From Sulfopaludibacter sp963835555 (GTDB taxonomy: Bacteria; Acidobacteriota; Terriglobia; Bryobacterales; Bryobacteraceae): 64,000 nt of DNA. Shown one piece after another: positions 36,159 to 46,359 of this stretch (position 1 is its first letter; the number at the start of each line of letters is the position of its first letter). The stretch lies in assembly GCA_963835555.1 (NCBI GenBank), contig CAWIGC010000036.1, positions 133,432 to 197,431 on the forward strand. Reading direction: 5' to 3'. The notes beneath the pieces are model-generated. The model made no database searches, had not been told where the DNA came from, and saw only the letters and a list, made by a program, of their open reading frames with translations. A program made the position numbers and the translations under genes.

Positions 36159-36920
36159 GTGGTTCGGAATTATTTTCTACTTGCCTGCCTGGCGGCGTCG
36201 CTGCGGGCAGCGCCTGTGGCGGTACGTCACATGGAGGGCGAAGTTCGCGGATTCCTGGTGCTGCGGGCGGCGGACGGCACCATAGTGGCGGACGGCGATT
36301 CGATGCAGGTGACCAAGGGCGACCGCGTTACCAACCGTCTGGTTTTTCACTTCAAGGACGGGTCCGTACAGGACGAGACGGTAGTCTTTTCGCAGAAGGG
36401 CCATTTCCGTCTGCTCAGCGATCGCCTGGTGCAGAAAGGGCCGGTATTCAAACACCCCATGGATGTCTCGGTGAACGGCGCGACCGGCATGGTGACGGTC
36501 CGCACGGCAGAGAAGACCGAAACTACGCACCTGGATCTTCCGCCGGATTTGGCCAATGGCATGGTTCCGGTTTTGCTTAAGAATCTGGGCTCGCAATCGG
36601 CCGAACTGTCCATGCTGGTCGCCACGCCCAAGCCGATGTTGGTGAAGCTTCTGATCACGCCGCAGGGTGAGGACTCGTTTACGACCGGCGGCGCGAGCCA
36701 TAAGGCCACCCGTTTTAACATCAAAGTGGACATCGGGGGATTGCGCGGGGTGGTGGCTTCCGTGGTGGGAAAACAGCCGCCGGATACGCAGGTTTGGGTC
36801 CTGCCGGGAAGCTTTCCCACGTTCCTGAAATCGGAAGGACCGTTGTTTGACGGCAGTCCGATCTGGCGCACGGAGTTGGTAAGCCCGAGTTGGCCGGCAC
36901 ATTCGGCGAGCAACCGCTGA
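36159..36920 (+). CDS. secreted protein of unknown function
   Basis: A 253-residue protein with a GTG start and a signal peptide (MVRNYFLLACLAASLRAAPV). The mature part is beta-rich (DGDSMQVTKGDRVTNRLVFH, DVSVNGATGMVTVRTAEKTE, LVKLLITPQGEDSF). I recognise no named family; similar secreted proteins occur in Acidobacteria. It converges on the ABC ATPase gene with 6 bases between stops. No ribosome binding site is obvious, and its upstream region may have been rearranged together with the SRPBCC fragment. Confidence 0.6.
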   Translation: MVRNYFLLACLAASLRAAPVAVRHMEGEVRGFLVLRAADGTIVADGDSMQVTKGDRVTNRLVFHFKDGSVQDETVVFSQKGHFRLLSDRLVQKGPVFKHPMDVSVNGATGMVTVRTAEKTETTHLDLPPDLANGMVPVLLKNLGSQSAELSMLVATPKPMLVKLLITPQGEDSFTTGGASHKATRFNIKVDIGGLRGVVASVVGKQPPDTQVWVLPGSFPTFLKSEGPLFDGSPIWRTELVSPSWPAHSASNR

Positions 36921-36926
36921 CGCGAC

Positions 36927-37697
36927 CTACGCTACCACCTGGACGTTTTCCAGGCGATCGATAAGGTGGGGGATTTCGTGCTCGTGACAGGGCTCCGGCA
37001 CCGGAAGATCCAGCATTACGCGGGAACCTTGACCGGCGGACTCTCTGGCCAGCACGATGATACGCGTGCCCAGGCGGAGGGCTTCGCGGGTGTTGTGGGT
37101 GACGAACAGTATGGTGGTGCCGGTGGCCTGCCAGAGGTCGCGGATTAACTGCTGCATGTCGCGGCGGGTGCCCGGGTCGAGGGCGCTGAAGGCTTCGTCC
37201 ATGAGCAGAATCTGCGGCCGCGTGACCAGCGCCTGGGCGATGGCCACGCGCTGCTGCATGCCTCCGGAGAGCTGGTCGGGATATTTGCGGGCATCGTCGG
37301 CGCGCAGTCCGATGCGGCGGAGGTACTCGAACGCTTCGGCGCGCCATTCGCGGCGGCGGCGGTAAAAGCGGGGCGTGCAGCGGCCGAACAGGTTGAACTC
37401 GGAGACTTCGGGACCGAAGGTAATGTTGTCGAGGACGGTCTTATCCGGGAACAGCGAGTATTTTTGCGGGACATAGCCGCGGGTGCGGTCGGGCTGGTGG
37501 TGTTCGATGCCATCCACCAGGATGCGTCCGGCGGCCGGCTTTTCGGAGCCGAGGATGAGGCGCAGGAGGGTAGATTTTCCGCAGCCGGTTTGGCCCAGAA
37601 CGCAGACGAATTCCCCTTCTTCGATCTCGAGATCGATGCCGCTCAACACGGGCGCAGTGTAGCGGACGGAAACGTCGTGGATCTGGATGAGCGGCAT
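36927..37697 (-). CDS. ABC transporter ATP-binding protein (guanidine/urea importer)
   Basis: A 256-residue NitT/TauT-type ATPase. Walker A is GQTGCGKST (residues 35-43), the Q-loop is near YVPQKYSLFP, the signature LSGGMQQ at 143-149, Walker B ILLMDE at 163-168, and the H-loop is FVTHNTREA. The start at 37697 gives a normal N-terminus (MPLIQIHDVSVRY); upstream in-frame sequence is a shadow of the permease gene. It is the last gene of the minus-strand carboxylase cluster and begins 5 bases after the permease stop. Confidence 0.88.
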   Translation of the reverse strand: MPLIQIHDVSVRYTAPVLSGIDLEIEEGEFVCVLGQTGCGKSTLLRLILGSEKPAAGRILVDGIEHHQPDRTRGYVPQKYSLFPDKTVLDNITFGPEVSEFNLFGRCTPRFYRRRREWRAEAFEYLRRIGLRADDARKYPDQLSGGMQQRVAIAQALVTRPQILLMDEAFSALDPGTRRDMQQLIRDLWQATGTTILFVTHNTREALRLGTRIIVLARESAGQGSRVMLDLPVPEPCHEHEIPHLIDRLENVQVVA

Positions 37698-37702
37698 GGC
37701 GG

Positions 37703-38540
37703 TCAGGACTCCCGGAACCACGGGTGCAGCACGCGATTGAGCAGGCGCATGCCGTAATCCACCAGGAAGAGGAGCAGGGCGACCCACAGCACGTAAGGGA
37801 TGATGACGTCCATGCCCATGTGGCGGCGGAGCAGCGCGATGCGGTATGCCAGGCCGTCGGTAGAGGCAATCATTTCGCCGGCGAAGAGGAACAGCATTAC
37901 GGCTTTCAGATTGAGCCGGATGCTGTTGAGGACGCGCGGGGCAATCTGCTTGAGCACCACGCGGTAGGCCACGTCGAAATCGCCCGCGCCCAGCGTGAAG
38001 GCTTTGACGGTCTGCTCGGCGGGAACTCCGCGAGTGAGGTTGAACGTGTCCAGGATGATGGTGGGAGTCACGCCGATCACGATGAGCATGACCTTGGCCA
38101 GTTCATCGATGCCAAAGGCGATAAACAGGATGGGCAGCAGGGAGAGCGCGACGATCTTATCGAAGAACAGGACGAAGCGCAGGAAGAAGGCGCCGACATA
38201 GGGGAACAGGCCCATGTGCAAGCCCAGCAGAACGGCGGGAAAAAGCAGGACCATGCTGTAGAAGAAGCGGCGCGAAGTGGCCTTGGTGTCTTTCCAGAGC
38301 ATGCTGCTGAAGAATTTGCCGCTGACCTGTCTGCTCGTCGTCTTCGGCGGGCTGCATGGCGGCGTCGTACATGCCGCGCATCATCTGGGTGACGGTGGGC
38401 ATGACGCGGTCTTCCGGATTCTCGCGGTGGCGCGCCTGGGAAACGTAAAGGTAGGCGGCGATGCCGGCGGCGAAGAGAGTCCACGAGAGGAGTGTGGACC
38501 AGGTGCGGCCGGGTTTGGCGTGAATCAGTGCGAAGGACAT
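37703..38540 (-). CDS. ABC transporter permease (guanidine/urea importer), one frameshift
   Basis: A binding-protein-dependent permease. The N-terminus (FALIHAKPGRTWSTLLSWTL) and the remainder lie in different frames; a surplus base near 38325-38332 explains this, and its removal gives 278 residues. The remainder has SMVLLFPAVLLGLHMGLFPY, LLPILFIAFGIDELAKVMLI and the EAA-type loop in GAGDFDVAYRVVLKQIAPRV, ending LHPWFRES. About six membrane segments are visible. Its ATG at 38540 overlaps the stop of the binding-protein gene (TGATG), so translation is coupled. Confidence 0.85.
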
Positions 38541-39580
38541 CACAACTTCCCTTGGGCGGCCATCTGCATGTAATTCAGGTCAAAGACCAGGCGGACGCGG
38601 TCGGTTTTGCCCTGTATGGTGGAATCGGGGTAACGAATGGCTACGTCGTCAACGGATTTGGTGGCGGCGCCCAGCAGGCCGTGTTCGAAACAGAACTGGC
38701 GGACCAGCGCCATTTTTTGTTTCAGGTCGGGGGACGAGCCGAAGGCCACCGCGGATTGCGGCGTGTAGAACATTTTGGTGGTGGAGAGTTGCTCTTTGTA
38801 AGACGCCAGGGTGTCCTGCGATCCTTCGGCAATGGCAGCCAGGATCTTATCGTTGGACATCTGGGAGAGCATCTCGAACCACGCGCCGGCAAGGGCCTTG
38901 GCGAACTTCTGGCCGGAGCCATCGGGGCGATTCAGAATGTCGGTGCGGACCACGGTAAGGTCCATGATTTCGCCGGGTATCTGGGAAGAATTGAAGAGGG
39001 AGGTGACGCCCTTCTGCTTGAGGAGCAGGGACACCATGGGCTTCCAGGTGACCACGGCGGAGGCGGAAGCGTCGCCGATGAAGGCGTTGGCGATATCGGA
39101 ATCGGAGGTGTTGATGAGACGGACGCGCTTGATTTGATCGCGCAGGCCGTTGAGGGTCATGGCGCGGTCGTAGAGGTACTCGGAGACGGTCTTCTGGACG
39201 AGGAGAAGCTTCTTGCCGGCGAGATCCTTGAGCTGAAGATCGTTGCGTACCAGCAGGGCGTCATTGCCGTTGGAGTAATCGCCGATCAGGACGACGGTTG
39301 TCGGTACACCGGAGGCGGCGGGCATATCGAGCGCTTCCATGTTGGTCATGGCGCAGGCATCGATGTTGCGGGCCACGAAGGCGTCCAGGGACGGCGCGTA
39401 ATCGAAGCGTTGGACCTTGATGGCGATGCCGTACTTATCGGCCCATTTGTGGAGGATCCCGGCCTTGTTCATGTAGTAATAAGGGGTCCATCCGGCATAC
39501 ACGCTCCAGCCCACGGTGAAGGTGGGTTTCTGGGCCAGGGCGGAAAAAGCAATCAGGCAGAGTAGCGTCAGAGTGCGCAT
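38540..39580 (-). CDS. ABC transporter substrate-binding protein of the urea-carboxylase-region family
   Basis: A 346-residue periplasmic binding protein: signal peptide MRTLTLLCLIAFSALAQ, then FTVGWSVYAGWTPYYYMNKA and DYAPSLDAFVARNIDACAMT, a pattern of NitT/TauT-like binding proteins that travel with urea (guanidine) carboxylase genes. The late FGSSPDLKQKMALVRQFCFE and TDRVRLVFDLNYMQMAA also fit that subgroup. The ligand is inferred from context as guanidine or urea, not shown. It begins 153 bases after the allophanate hydrolase stop, so the transporter may have its own promoter. Confidence 0.85.
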   Translation of the reverse strand: MRTLTLLCLIAFSALAQKPTFTVGWSVYAGWTPYYYMNKAGILHKWADKYGIAIKVQRFDYAPSLDAFVARNIDACAMTNMEALDMPAASGVPTTVVLIGDYSNGNDALLVRNDLQLKDLAGKKLLLVQKTVSEYLYDRAMTLNGLRDQIKRVRLINTSDSDIANAFIGDASASAVVTWKPMVSLLLKQKGVTSLFNSSQIPGEIMDLTVVRTDILNRPDGSGQKFAKALAGAWFEMLSQMSNDKILAAIAEGSQDTLASYKEQLSTTKMFYTPQSAVAFGSSPDLKQKMALVRQFCFEHGLLGAATKSVDDVAIRYPDSTIQGKTDRVRLVFDLNYMQMAAQGKL

Positions 39581-39733
39581 CGCGTTTCCACGTGGTTACT
39601 AGAAACTCCGTGGCGACGCGGCCGACGGCAAGGCTTTTCAGGATTCTATCATGGCAGGCAGCGGAGGCAGGTTCATAGTTTCTTATGGGGCCGATAGACG
39701 GGACTTAGACGGGGACAGACCGGGAGGTCTATC

Positions 39734-41535
39734 CTACCGGATTGATGTGGCGTGGGAGAGGTAGCCGCGCCATCCGCCGAAGCGGGTGATTTCGGCGGCC
39801 CCGGCGATAGCGTAGGGTTCGCAGATAAAACATTTGACCGTGTCGCCGTTATCCAGCATGACGCTGCCGATGCCCAGGGGCGGAGGCACGTCGGCGACGA
39901 AACTGCCGAAGCGATCGTCGGGCACGGCCCAGACTTCCACTTCGATGCCGGGACCCAGGAACGTGTCGTCGCGCACCAGTCCGGGCTTGGGCGGAACGGT
40001 GCGGTCAAGGGCGTAGAGACGATACGGCGGAGCGGTGCGGCAGGATTTGATGCGGCGCGCGCCGCGCTCGGTGAGCTGCCAGTTGAGTTGCTCGCCGCTC
40101 AGGTGCGCGCCCACCACGGCGAGCGGCACGCAGCCGGGCGGAAAACGCTCCAATTCGACGGGCGGTCCGGGAACAGCGGTCCGGGAGCGATGGTAGAGGT
40201 CGGCAACGGCGAGCAGGGCTTCGTCCGAGAAGGCGGGGCCGATGAAGGAGATGCCGAAGGGCAGGCCGTTGGGTCGGAAACCGGCGGGGACGGCGACGGC
40301 GGCCAGGTCCAGCAGGTTCACGAAATTGGTGTAGTAGCCCAGGTTGGTGTTGAGGCGGATGGGGTCGGCGGCCACCTGTTCGTGGGTGTAGATGGTGCCG
40401 GTGGTGGGGAGCACCAGCACGTCCATGCGCTTCCATTCGGCTTCGGCGGCGCGGCGCAGTTCGGCGAGGCGGTAAACGGCTTTGAACGAATCGACGGCGG
40501 TGTGACGCCCGGCGCCTTCGATAATCTGGCGGACGGTGGGGTCCATGCCGGCGGCATGGGCGCTCAGGAACTCGTGGAGTTCGGCGAGGCGCTCGGCCAC
40601 CCAGGGGCCGGAATAGAGCAGGTCGGCTGCGGCGCGGAAGGGGGCGAAATCGATTTCCACCTTTTCCCCTCCCAGGGACTGGAGGGCGGCGATCGACTGC
40701 CGGTAGAGGGCGGCGGCTTCGTAATCGCCGAAGAATTCGAGCTGTTTGGCGGCGGGGACGCCGAAGCGGAACGTGCCGGCGAGCCAGGGGGCGGCGTCCT
40801 GACCGGGCGCAGGCGCGCGCGAAAAGGGATCCAGCGGATCGAAGCCCCGGGCGGCTTGCAGGATGGTGTGGGCGTCGTGACAGGTGCCGGCGAAAATGGA
40901 AATGCAGTCCAGCGTACGGCAGGCGGGAACCAATCCCAGCGTACTGAGCAGGCCGCGCGTGGGTTTAATGCCGATGAGATTGTTGAATGCAGCGGGGACG
41001 CGGCCGGAGCCGGCGGTGTCGCTCCCGAGGGCGAAGCTGACCAGGCCGGCGGCGACGGCGACTGCCGACCCCGCACTGGAGCCGCCCGAGATGTAGCGCG
41101 GGTCGAAGACGCTGGAATTGACGCCATAGGGGGTGCGCGTGCCCACCAGCCCCGTGGCGAACTGATCGAGATTGGTTTTGCCGATGGGGATGGCGCCGGC
41201 ATCCACCAGGGTCTGGACTACCGTGGCGTTGCCGCCGGGCGCATACGAGTACGCGGGGCAACCCGCGGTGGTGGCGACGTCCGGCCACATCGATATTGTC
41301 TTTGACCGCGAAAGGCACACCGAAGAGCGGCTTGGCGGCGGCGAGCGAATCGGCTTCCAGTTTGCGTGCGCGGGCAATGGCGATTTCGCGCGGCACCAGA
41401 GAGATCCAGACGGGCTCGAGCGGACCGCGCATGAATACGGCGATAGACTTCGGCGACCACTTCGGACGGGCGGGCTTCGCGCGAGCGGTACAGTTCGCGG
41501 AGCGCGCCCAGGTTGAGGGCGATGTTCGGCGTCAT
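39734..41535 (-). CDS. atzF: allophanate hydrolase, split by two single-base insertions
   Basis: Hydrolyses allophanate to two ammonia and CO2. Surplus bases near 41432-41436 and 41278-41282 break the frame; removing them leaves exactly 600 codons. The amidase domain has the Ser-cisSer-Lys triad: Lys in FAVKDNIDVAG, Ser in YISGGSSAGSAVAVA and Ser in GSDTAGSGRVPA. The C-terminal allophanate-hydrolase domain (about 170 residues from LERFPPGCVPLAVVGAHLSG to the end) is present, as in full-length AtzF/DUR1 enzymes. Its ATG overlaps the carboxylase stop (ATGA). Without this enzyme the carboxylase product could not be used as nitrogen source. Confidence 0.9.
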
Positions 41536-44500
41536 GCCGCTACCTCCTGGCGCACCGTGACCAGATTCTGGCCGGCGAAGACCAGGGCGCCGGCTGCGCA
41601 ATGCAATGTTTCGACGGTGCCGGGAAACGGAGCGGCCACGGCAATTTCCATCTTCATGGCCTCCAGCACCAGGAGCCGGTCGCCGGCCTCGACGCGCTGG
41701 CCGGGCGCAACGGCGATGTTCCAGACGCTGGCGGTGACAGGCGAGGTAACCGCGCGGCAGCCTTCGGGGACGGCGTCACCGGAGCCTGCGGGTGCGGCGA
41801 CGTCGGGCGGCTCGCGGTAGGTGTCCAGGCCGGATGCAGCCCAGCGCTCGCGCTCGGCCAGGAATGCCTCCTGCTGGGTCCGCTTGAAGCTGGCGGAACC
41901 GGCTTCGATGGAGCGCAGGAAGGCGTGATAATCGCGCAGGCGGAAATCCTGGCTCTCGATGCGAAGCGGATAGCCGCCATGCGGGAAGGCGTCGCGGATC
42001 TCGAGCAGTTCTGCGGCGGAGACCGGGTAAAAGCGGATCTGATCGAAGAAGCGGAGCAGCCACGGGCGGGTCGGCGTGGTAGGTGTTCCACATCTGCAGG
42101 GTGCGGCCGACGAACTGGTAGCCGCCGGGACCCTCCATGCCATAAACGCACAGGTAAGCGCCGCCGATACCGACGGCATTTTCGGGCGTCCAGGTGCGCG
42201 CCGGATTGTACTTGGTGGTGACCAGGCGGTGGCGCGGGTCGATGGGGGTGGCGACGGGCGCGCCCAGGTAGACATCGCCCAGGCCGAGCACCAGGTAACT
42301 GGCGTCGAAGACGATGCGGTGGACGTCGTCGATGGAGTCGAGGCCGTTGATGCGGCGGATGAATTCGATGTTGCTGGGGCCCAGGGCGCGTCGGGGCGGA
42401 CGGACTGCGTGTATTTGCGGATGGCCAGTTGGGTGGCGGGGTCGTCCCAGGAGAGCGGCAGGTGGACGATGCGGGAGGGCACCACGATATCGTCGAGATC
42501 GGGGATGCGGCGCTCGACGGAATCCAGCGCGGCGAGGAGGGTCTCGCGGGGGAGACGGCGGCTGTCGTAGTGGATATGGAGGGAGCGGACGCCGGGCGTG
42601 ATATCGATGATGCCGGCGAGGTTTTCGGCGCGGAGGCCGGATTCCAGGGCGTGGACGCGGAAGCGCAGGTTGAGGTCGAGGACGTTGGGGCCGTATTCGA
42701 TGAGCAGGTACTTGTCGCCGTCGGAGCGACGGACGACTGCGGGGGCCGGGGGCCGGGGGCCGCGGGCCGGGGATTGGTGGCTCGCTTCGCTCGCATTTAG
42801 AACGGGCTCTTCGCGGAGCGGGACAGCCGGAATGGCGGGCCAGTTTCCGTTTAGGGTGGCCAGGGCTTGATCTAGCTGGGCTTCCATGGTCTTGGCTTGG
42901 GCTTCGGAAACGGCGGTGAAGCGGACGGGTCTCCGGGTTGAAGCTGGCCGATTTTCCAGAGGTCGGCGGCGATAACGGTGGCGGGGCAGACGAAGCCTCC
43001 CAGGCTGGGGCCGTCGGGGCCGAGGATGACGGGCATGTCGCCGGTGAAATCGATGGTGCCGATGGCGTAGGCGTTGTCGTGAATGTTGGAGGGGTGGAGG
43101 CCGGCTTCACCGCCGTCGCGGCGGGCCCAGGTGGGCTTCGGGCCGATGAGGCGGACGCCAGTGCGGTCGGAATTGTGGTGGACTTTCCAGGCGGTGGAGA
43201 AGAACGTTTCGATGTCTTCCGGCGTGAAGAAATCGGGCGCTCCGTGAGGGCCGTACATCACGGCGATCTGCCAGTCGTGGGTCAGGGGCGGAGGAGTGCA
43301 GGAAGAAACGGGGGAAGGCGACAGGCGACGAAAATCGATCGCCTGTCCCACTCGGAGGGGACTGCCGAATTTGCCCAGGATGAAAGTGCTGCGGCTGCCG
43401 AGATATTCGGGAACGTCGAGGCCTCCGGCGATGGCCAGGTAGGCGCGGGCGCCGGGACCGGCGATGGGGCCGAGTTCCAGCGTCTCTCCCGCCTTTACCC
43501 GGATGGCCCGGCAGTGAGGCGCGTCAAGCCTGGCGCCGGTGAGCGCGATGGTGGTGTCGCTGGTGAAGCGGAGGGTGGGGCCGGTGACGGTGATTTCCAG
43601 GCCCGCGGCGCTTTCCGGATTGCCCACCAGCCGGTTGGCCAGGCGGAAGGAGAGCGAATCCATGGGGCCGGAAGGGGGCACGCCCACATGCCAGTAGCCC
43701 AGCCGGCCAGGATAATCCTGCACGGTGGTCTGGGTTCCGGGCTCGAGCACTTCGACGGCATCGCGCCGGTACGGAAAATCGCGCAGGAACGACGTAGTGA
43801 TGCCGCCGGCGGCGAAGGCGGGGTGCGCGCACACCTGGCGCAGGTACGCGAGATTGGTCTCGATGCCGTAGATGCGCGTGGCGTCCAGGGCGGCACGCAT
43901 TTTCTGAACGGCCTCGGCGCGGGTAGCGCCGCGCACGATGATCTTGGCCAGCATCGGGTCGTAATAAGGCGTGACCTCGGTGCCGGATTCCACCCACGTT
44001 TCGACGCGGGCATCCGTAGGCCAGACCACAAGCGAGAGTTGCCCGGCGCTGGGCTGAAAATTGCGCGCCGGATCCTCGGCATAGATGCGGACCTGAATGG
44101 AATGGCCGCAGGGCTTCGGCGCCTCGGGGAGCGACTGGCGGACCATGCACTCCACCAGGTCGATGCCGGTGACCTCTTCGGTGACTCCATGCTCCACCTG
44201 CAGGCGGGTGTTGACTTCCAGGAAGTAGAAGCGGGCGGTGTCCTGGTCGTATAGGAACTCGACCGTGCCGGCCGATTGATAATTGACGGCTTTGGCGAGG
44301 CGGACCGCGATAGCCAGCAGTTCGCGAGAATCCACGCCCGGAGCCGGCGTTTCCTCGATCACCTTCTGATTGCGCCGCTGGACGGAGCAGTCGCGCTCTC
44401 CTAGTGCCACATCGCCGAAGAGCTGGACTTCGATGTGCCGGGCGTTGGCGACGAACTTTTCCAGGTACAGGCCGCCGGTGCCGAAACTGGACTGGCTCAA

Positions 44501-45038
44501 GTGCTGCACGGCGGCGTAGGATTCGCTCAGTTCGCCCGCCGATCCGCACAGGCGCATGCCGATGCCGCCTCCGCCGGCGGTGCTCTTGAGCATCACCGGA
44601 TAGCCGATGGCGTCCGCGGCGGCGAGTGCCTCCGCCACCGAATCCAGGAGCCCGGTGCCGGGCAGCAGCGGCAGCGCCGTTTTCGGCGGCGATGCTCCGG
44701 GCGGTGTGCTTCAAACCGAAGGCGCGCATCTGGGCGGGGGTGGGTCCCAGGAAAACGATGCCCGCCGTATCGCAGGCTTCGGCGAAGTCCGCATTCTCGC
44801 TGAGGAATCCGTAGCCCGGATGGATCGCTTCCGCACCGGTACCGCGAGCGGCATCGAGCAGCGCGGGGATGGAGAGATAGCTTTCCACGCGCACCGCCTC
44901 ATCGGCCTGGCGCACGTGCAGCGCGTACCGGTCGGGGTCGGCATAAACGGCCACGGAGCCTACACCCATTTTTCGTAAGGTCCTCACAATGCGGCAGGCA
45001 ATGGCGCCGCGATTCGCGATGAGGACCTTGCGGAACAT
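41532..45038 (-). CDS. uca: urea/guanidine carboxylase (biotin-dependent), four compensating frameshifts
   Basis: A 1168-residue single-chain carboxylase. Order: biotin carboxylase (MFRKVLIANRGAIACRIVRT, the GGGGIGMRL ATP loop, FLEVNTRLQVEHGVTEEVTG), carboxyltransferase built from KipA/KipI-like halves (GVPPSGPMDSLSFRLANRLV, SNIEFIRRINGLDSIDD, YGMEGPGGYQFVGRTLQMWN) and a biotin carrier domain with the biotinyl Lys in VLEAMKMEIA. Single-base insertions near 44673 and 42066 and deletions near 42927 and 42380 cancel out. Enzymes of this type next to DUF1989 pairs were found to prefer guanidine over urea. Its start overlaps the UAAP2 stop (TAATG). Confidence 0.9.
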
Positions 45039-45646
45039 TACCAGATCAGCACCTGAACGGGAGTCGGGTTATAGGCGTTGCAGGGATTGTTGAGCTGCGG
45101 GCAGTTGCTGATGAGCGCCAGAACGTCCATTTCGGCGCGCATTTCCACGTATTTGCCGGGCTCGGAGATGCCGTCTTCAAAGGTGAGTCCGCCTTCGGGG
45201 GTCACGGGCACATTCATGAAGAAATTGATGTTGCACGTGATATCGCGCTTGGTCATGCCGTGGTCCCATTCGATGACGCCTTTCAGGAAACTACTGCGGC
45301 AGGCGTGCATGAAGCGTTTCTCGATGGCGTAGCGGACCATGTTGCTTTCGTTGGCGCAGGCGCCGCCCAGCGTGTCGTGGCGTCCGCAGGTATCGGCCAC
45401 GATAGTCAGCAGGACATTGCCGCCGGTGGACATGAGCTGCGTTCCGGTGGTGAGGTAGATGTTGCGCTGGTGGCGAATGGTGTCCTGGGCGCTGTAGCGG
45501 TCGGCATAATCGTGCGCGTTGTAAAAGAGGGTATCGACGGCCTGATTGCCATGCAGGTCCACGATGCGGAAATGCTGGCCCTTTTTGATTTCGTGGACCC
45601 AGGGTTCGCCCCCGGGGATGACGAAGCTGTAGGCGTCGGCGGTCAT
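45038..45646 (-). CDS. DUF1989 protein UAAP2, putative carboxyguanidine deiminase subunit
   Basis: A 202-residue DUF1989 protein (urea-amidolyase-associated type). Conserved parts: GEPWVHEIKKGQHFRIVDLH, LFYNAHDYADRYSAQDTIRH, the metal-site-like TCGRHDTLGGACANESN, CNINFFMNVPVTPEGGLTFE and YVEMRAEMDVLALISNCPQL. In characterised systems two such proteins form a heteromeric enzyme that deiminates carboxyguanidine to allophanate; older annotations call them urea-carboxylase-associated. Its ATG overlaps the stop of the first DUF1989 gene, so the two subunits are translationally coupled, as expected for a complex. Confidence 0.87.
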   Translation of the reverse strand: MTADAYSFVIPGGEPWVHEIKKGQHFRIVDLHGNQAVDTLFYNAHDYADRYSAQDTIRHQRNIYLTTGTQLMSTGGNVLLTIVADTCGRHDTLGGACANESNMVRYAIEKRFMHACRSSFLKGVIEWDHGMTKRDITCNINFFMNVPVTPEGGLTFEDGISEPGKYVEMRAEMDVLALISNCPQLNNPCNAYNPTPVQVLIW

Positions 45647-46359
45647 AGGAAGTAGCGCTCCGTGAGAGTGAATCCGCGGCCGTTTTCGGGTCGGGAAAGG
45701 CGGCAGGGGTCATCGGCGGCCACCGGGGGCGCGTGCCGGATGGAGAGGCTTACCGGTTTGGGCCGGTATTCGGGCGAGGGGTCCAGCGGGTGGGGGCAGG
45801 TGTTGAGAACCGTGAGGACGTTCATTTCGGCGCGCAGTTCCACGTACGAGCCGGCCGGGGAATTGCCTGCGTGCCAGGCCATGGCGCCGTCCGCGCCCAC
45901 GTCCACGCGGCTGAAAAAGTTTACGTTGGGCGCCAGGTCGCGCGGACCCAGTCCCCACTTTCCCAACTCCACCAGGAAGCTGTCGTGCCCGTTACGGTAA
46001 TAGTCGTTGCGCAGTTGCTGGTAGGCGCCTTCGCCATATTGGGCGCGCACCATGGCGGCGTTGGAACAGCCGCCCAGCGGGTCGTGCCAGCCCACGGTGT
46101 CTTGCACCACGGAGCAGAGAATGCGGCCCATGTCGGAATACAGCACCAGGCCCTTGGTGAGACGCGCGATGTGCTGCGCTTTCAACGTGTCCGGCATGTT
46201 GTAGCGCTCCACCGGGCATTCGAAGTTGTAGAACAGGGCGCCCACGTTGGCGCCGCCTGCGACGTCCGTGATGCGCAGCAGGGTGCCGCGCTTCAACACG
46301 TGGGACCAGCTCGCGGCCGGCTGGACAGATTCCTCCCACAGGATAGAGGTATGGCTCAT
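45643..46359 (-). CDS. DUF1989 protein UAAP1, putative carboxyguanidine deiminase subunit
   Basis: A 238-residue DUF1989 protein and the first gene of the cluster. Landmarks: WEESVQPAASWSHVLKRGTL, GGANVGALFYNFECPVERYN, the site DTVGWHDPLGGCSNAAMV, LAPNVNFFSRVDVGADGAM and SYVELRAEMNVLTVLNTCPH. The start at 46359 is chosen because an AGGAG ribosome binding site lies about 10 bases upstream; a longer in-frame extension to 46728 is proline-rich and looks non-coding. It shares the WHD/RHDxLGG and NxNFF motifs with its partner, consistent with duplication. Confidence 0.87.
   Translation of the reverse strand: MSHTSILWEESVQPAASWSHVLKRGTLLRITDVAGGANVGALFYNFECPVERYNMPDTLKAQHIARLTKGLVLYSDMGRILCSVVQDTVGWHDPLGGCSNAAMVRAQYGEGAYQQLRNDYYRNGHDSFLVELGKWGLGPRDLAPNVNFFSRVDVGADGAMAWHAGNSPAGSYVELRAEMNVLTVLNTCPHPLDPSPEYRPKPVSLSIRHAPPVAADDPCRLSRPENGRGFTLTERYFL

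Noticed and set aside
39690..39720. A stretch reading GACGGGGACAGACCGGGAGG that resembles the tail of a guanidine-I riboswitch
   Set aside because: It lies on the plus strand, opposite to the operon, between convergent context and without the other conserved parts; coincidence is more likely.
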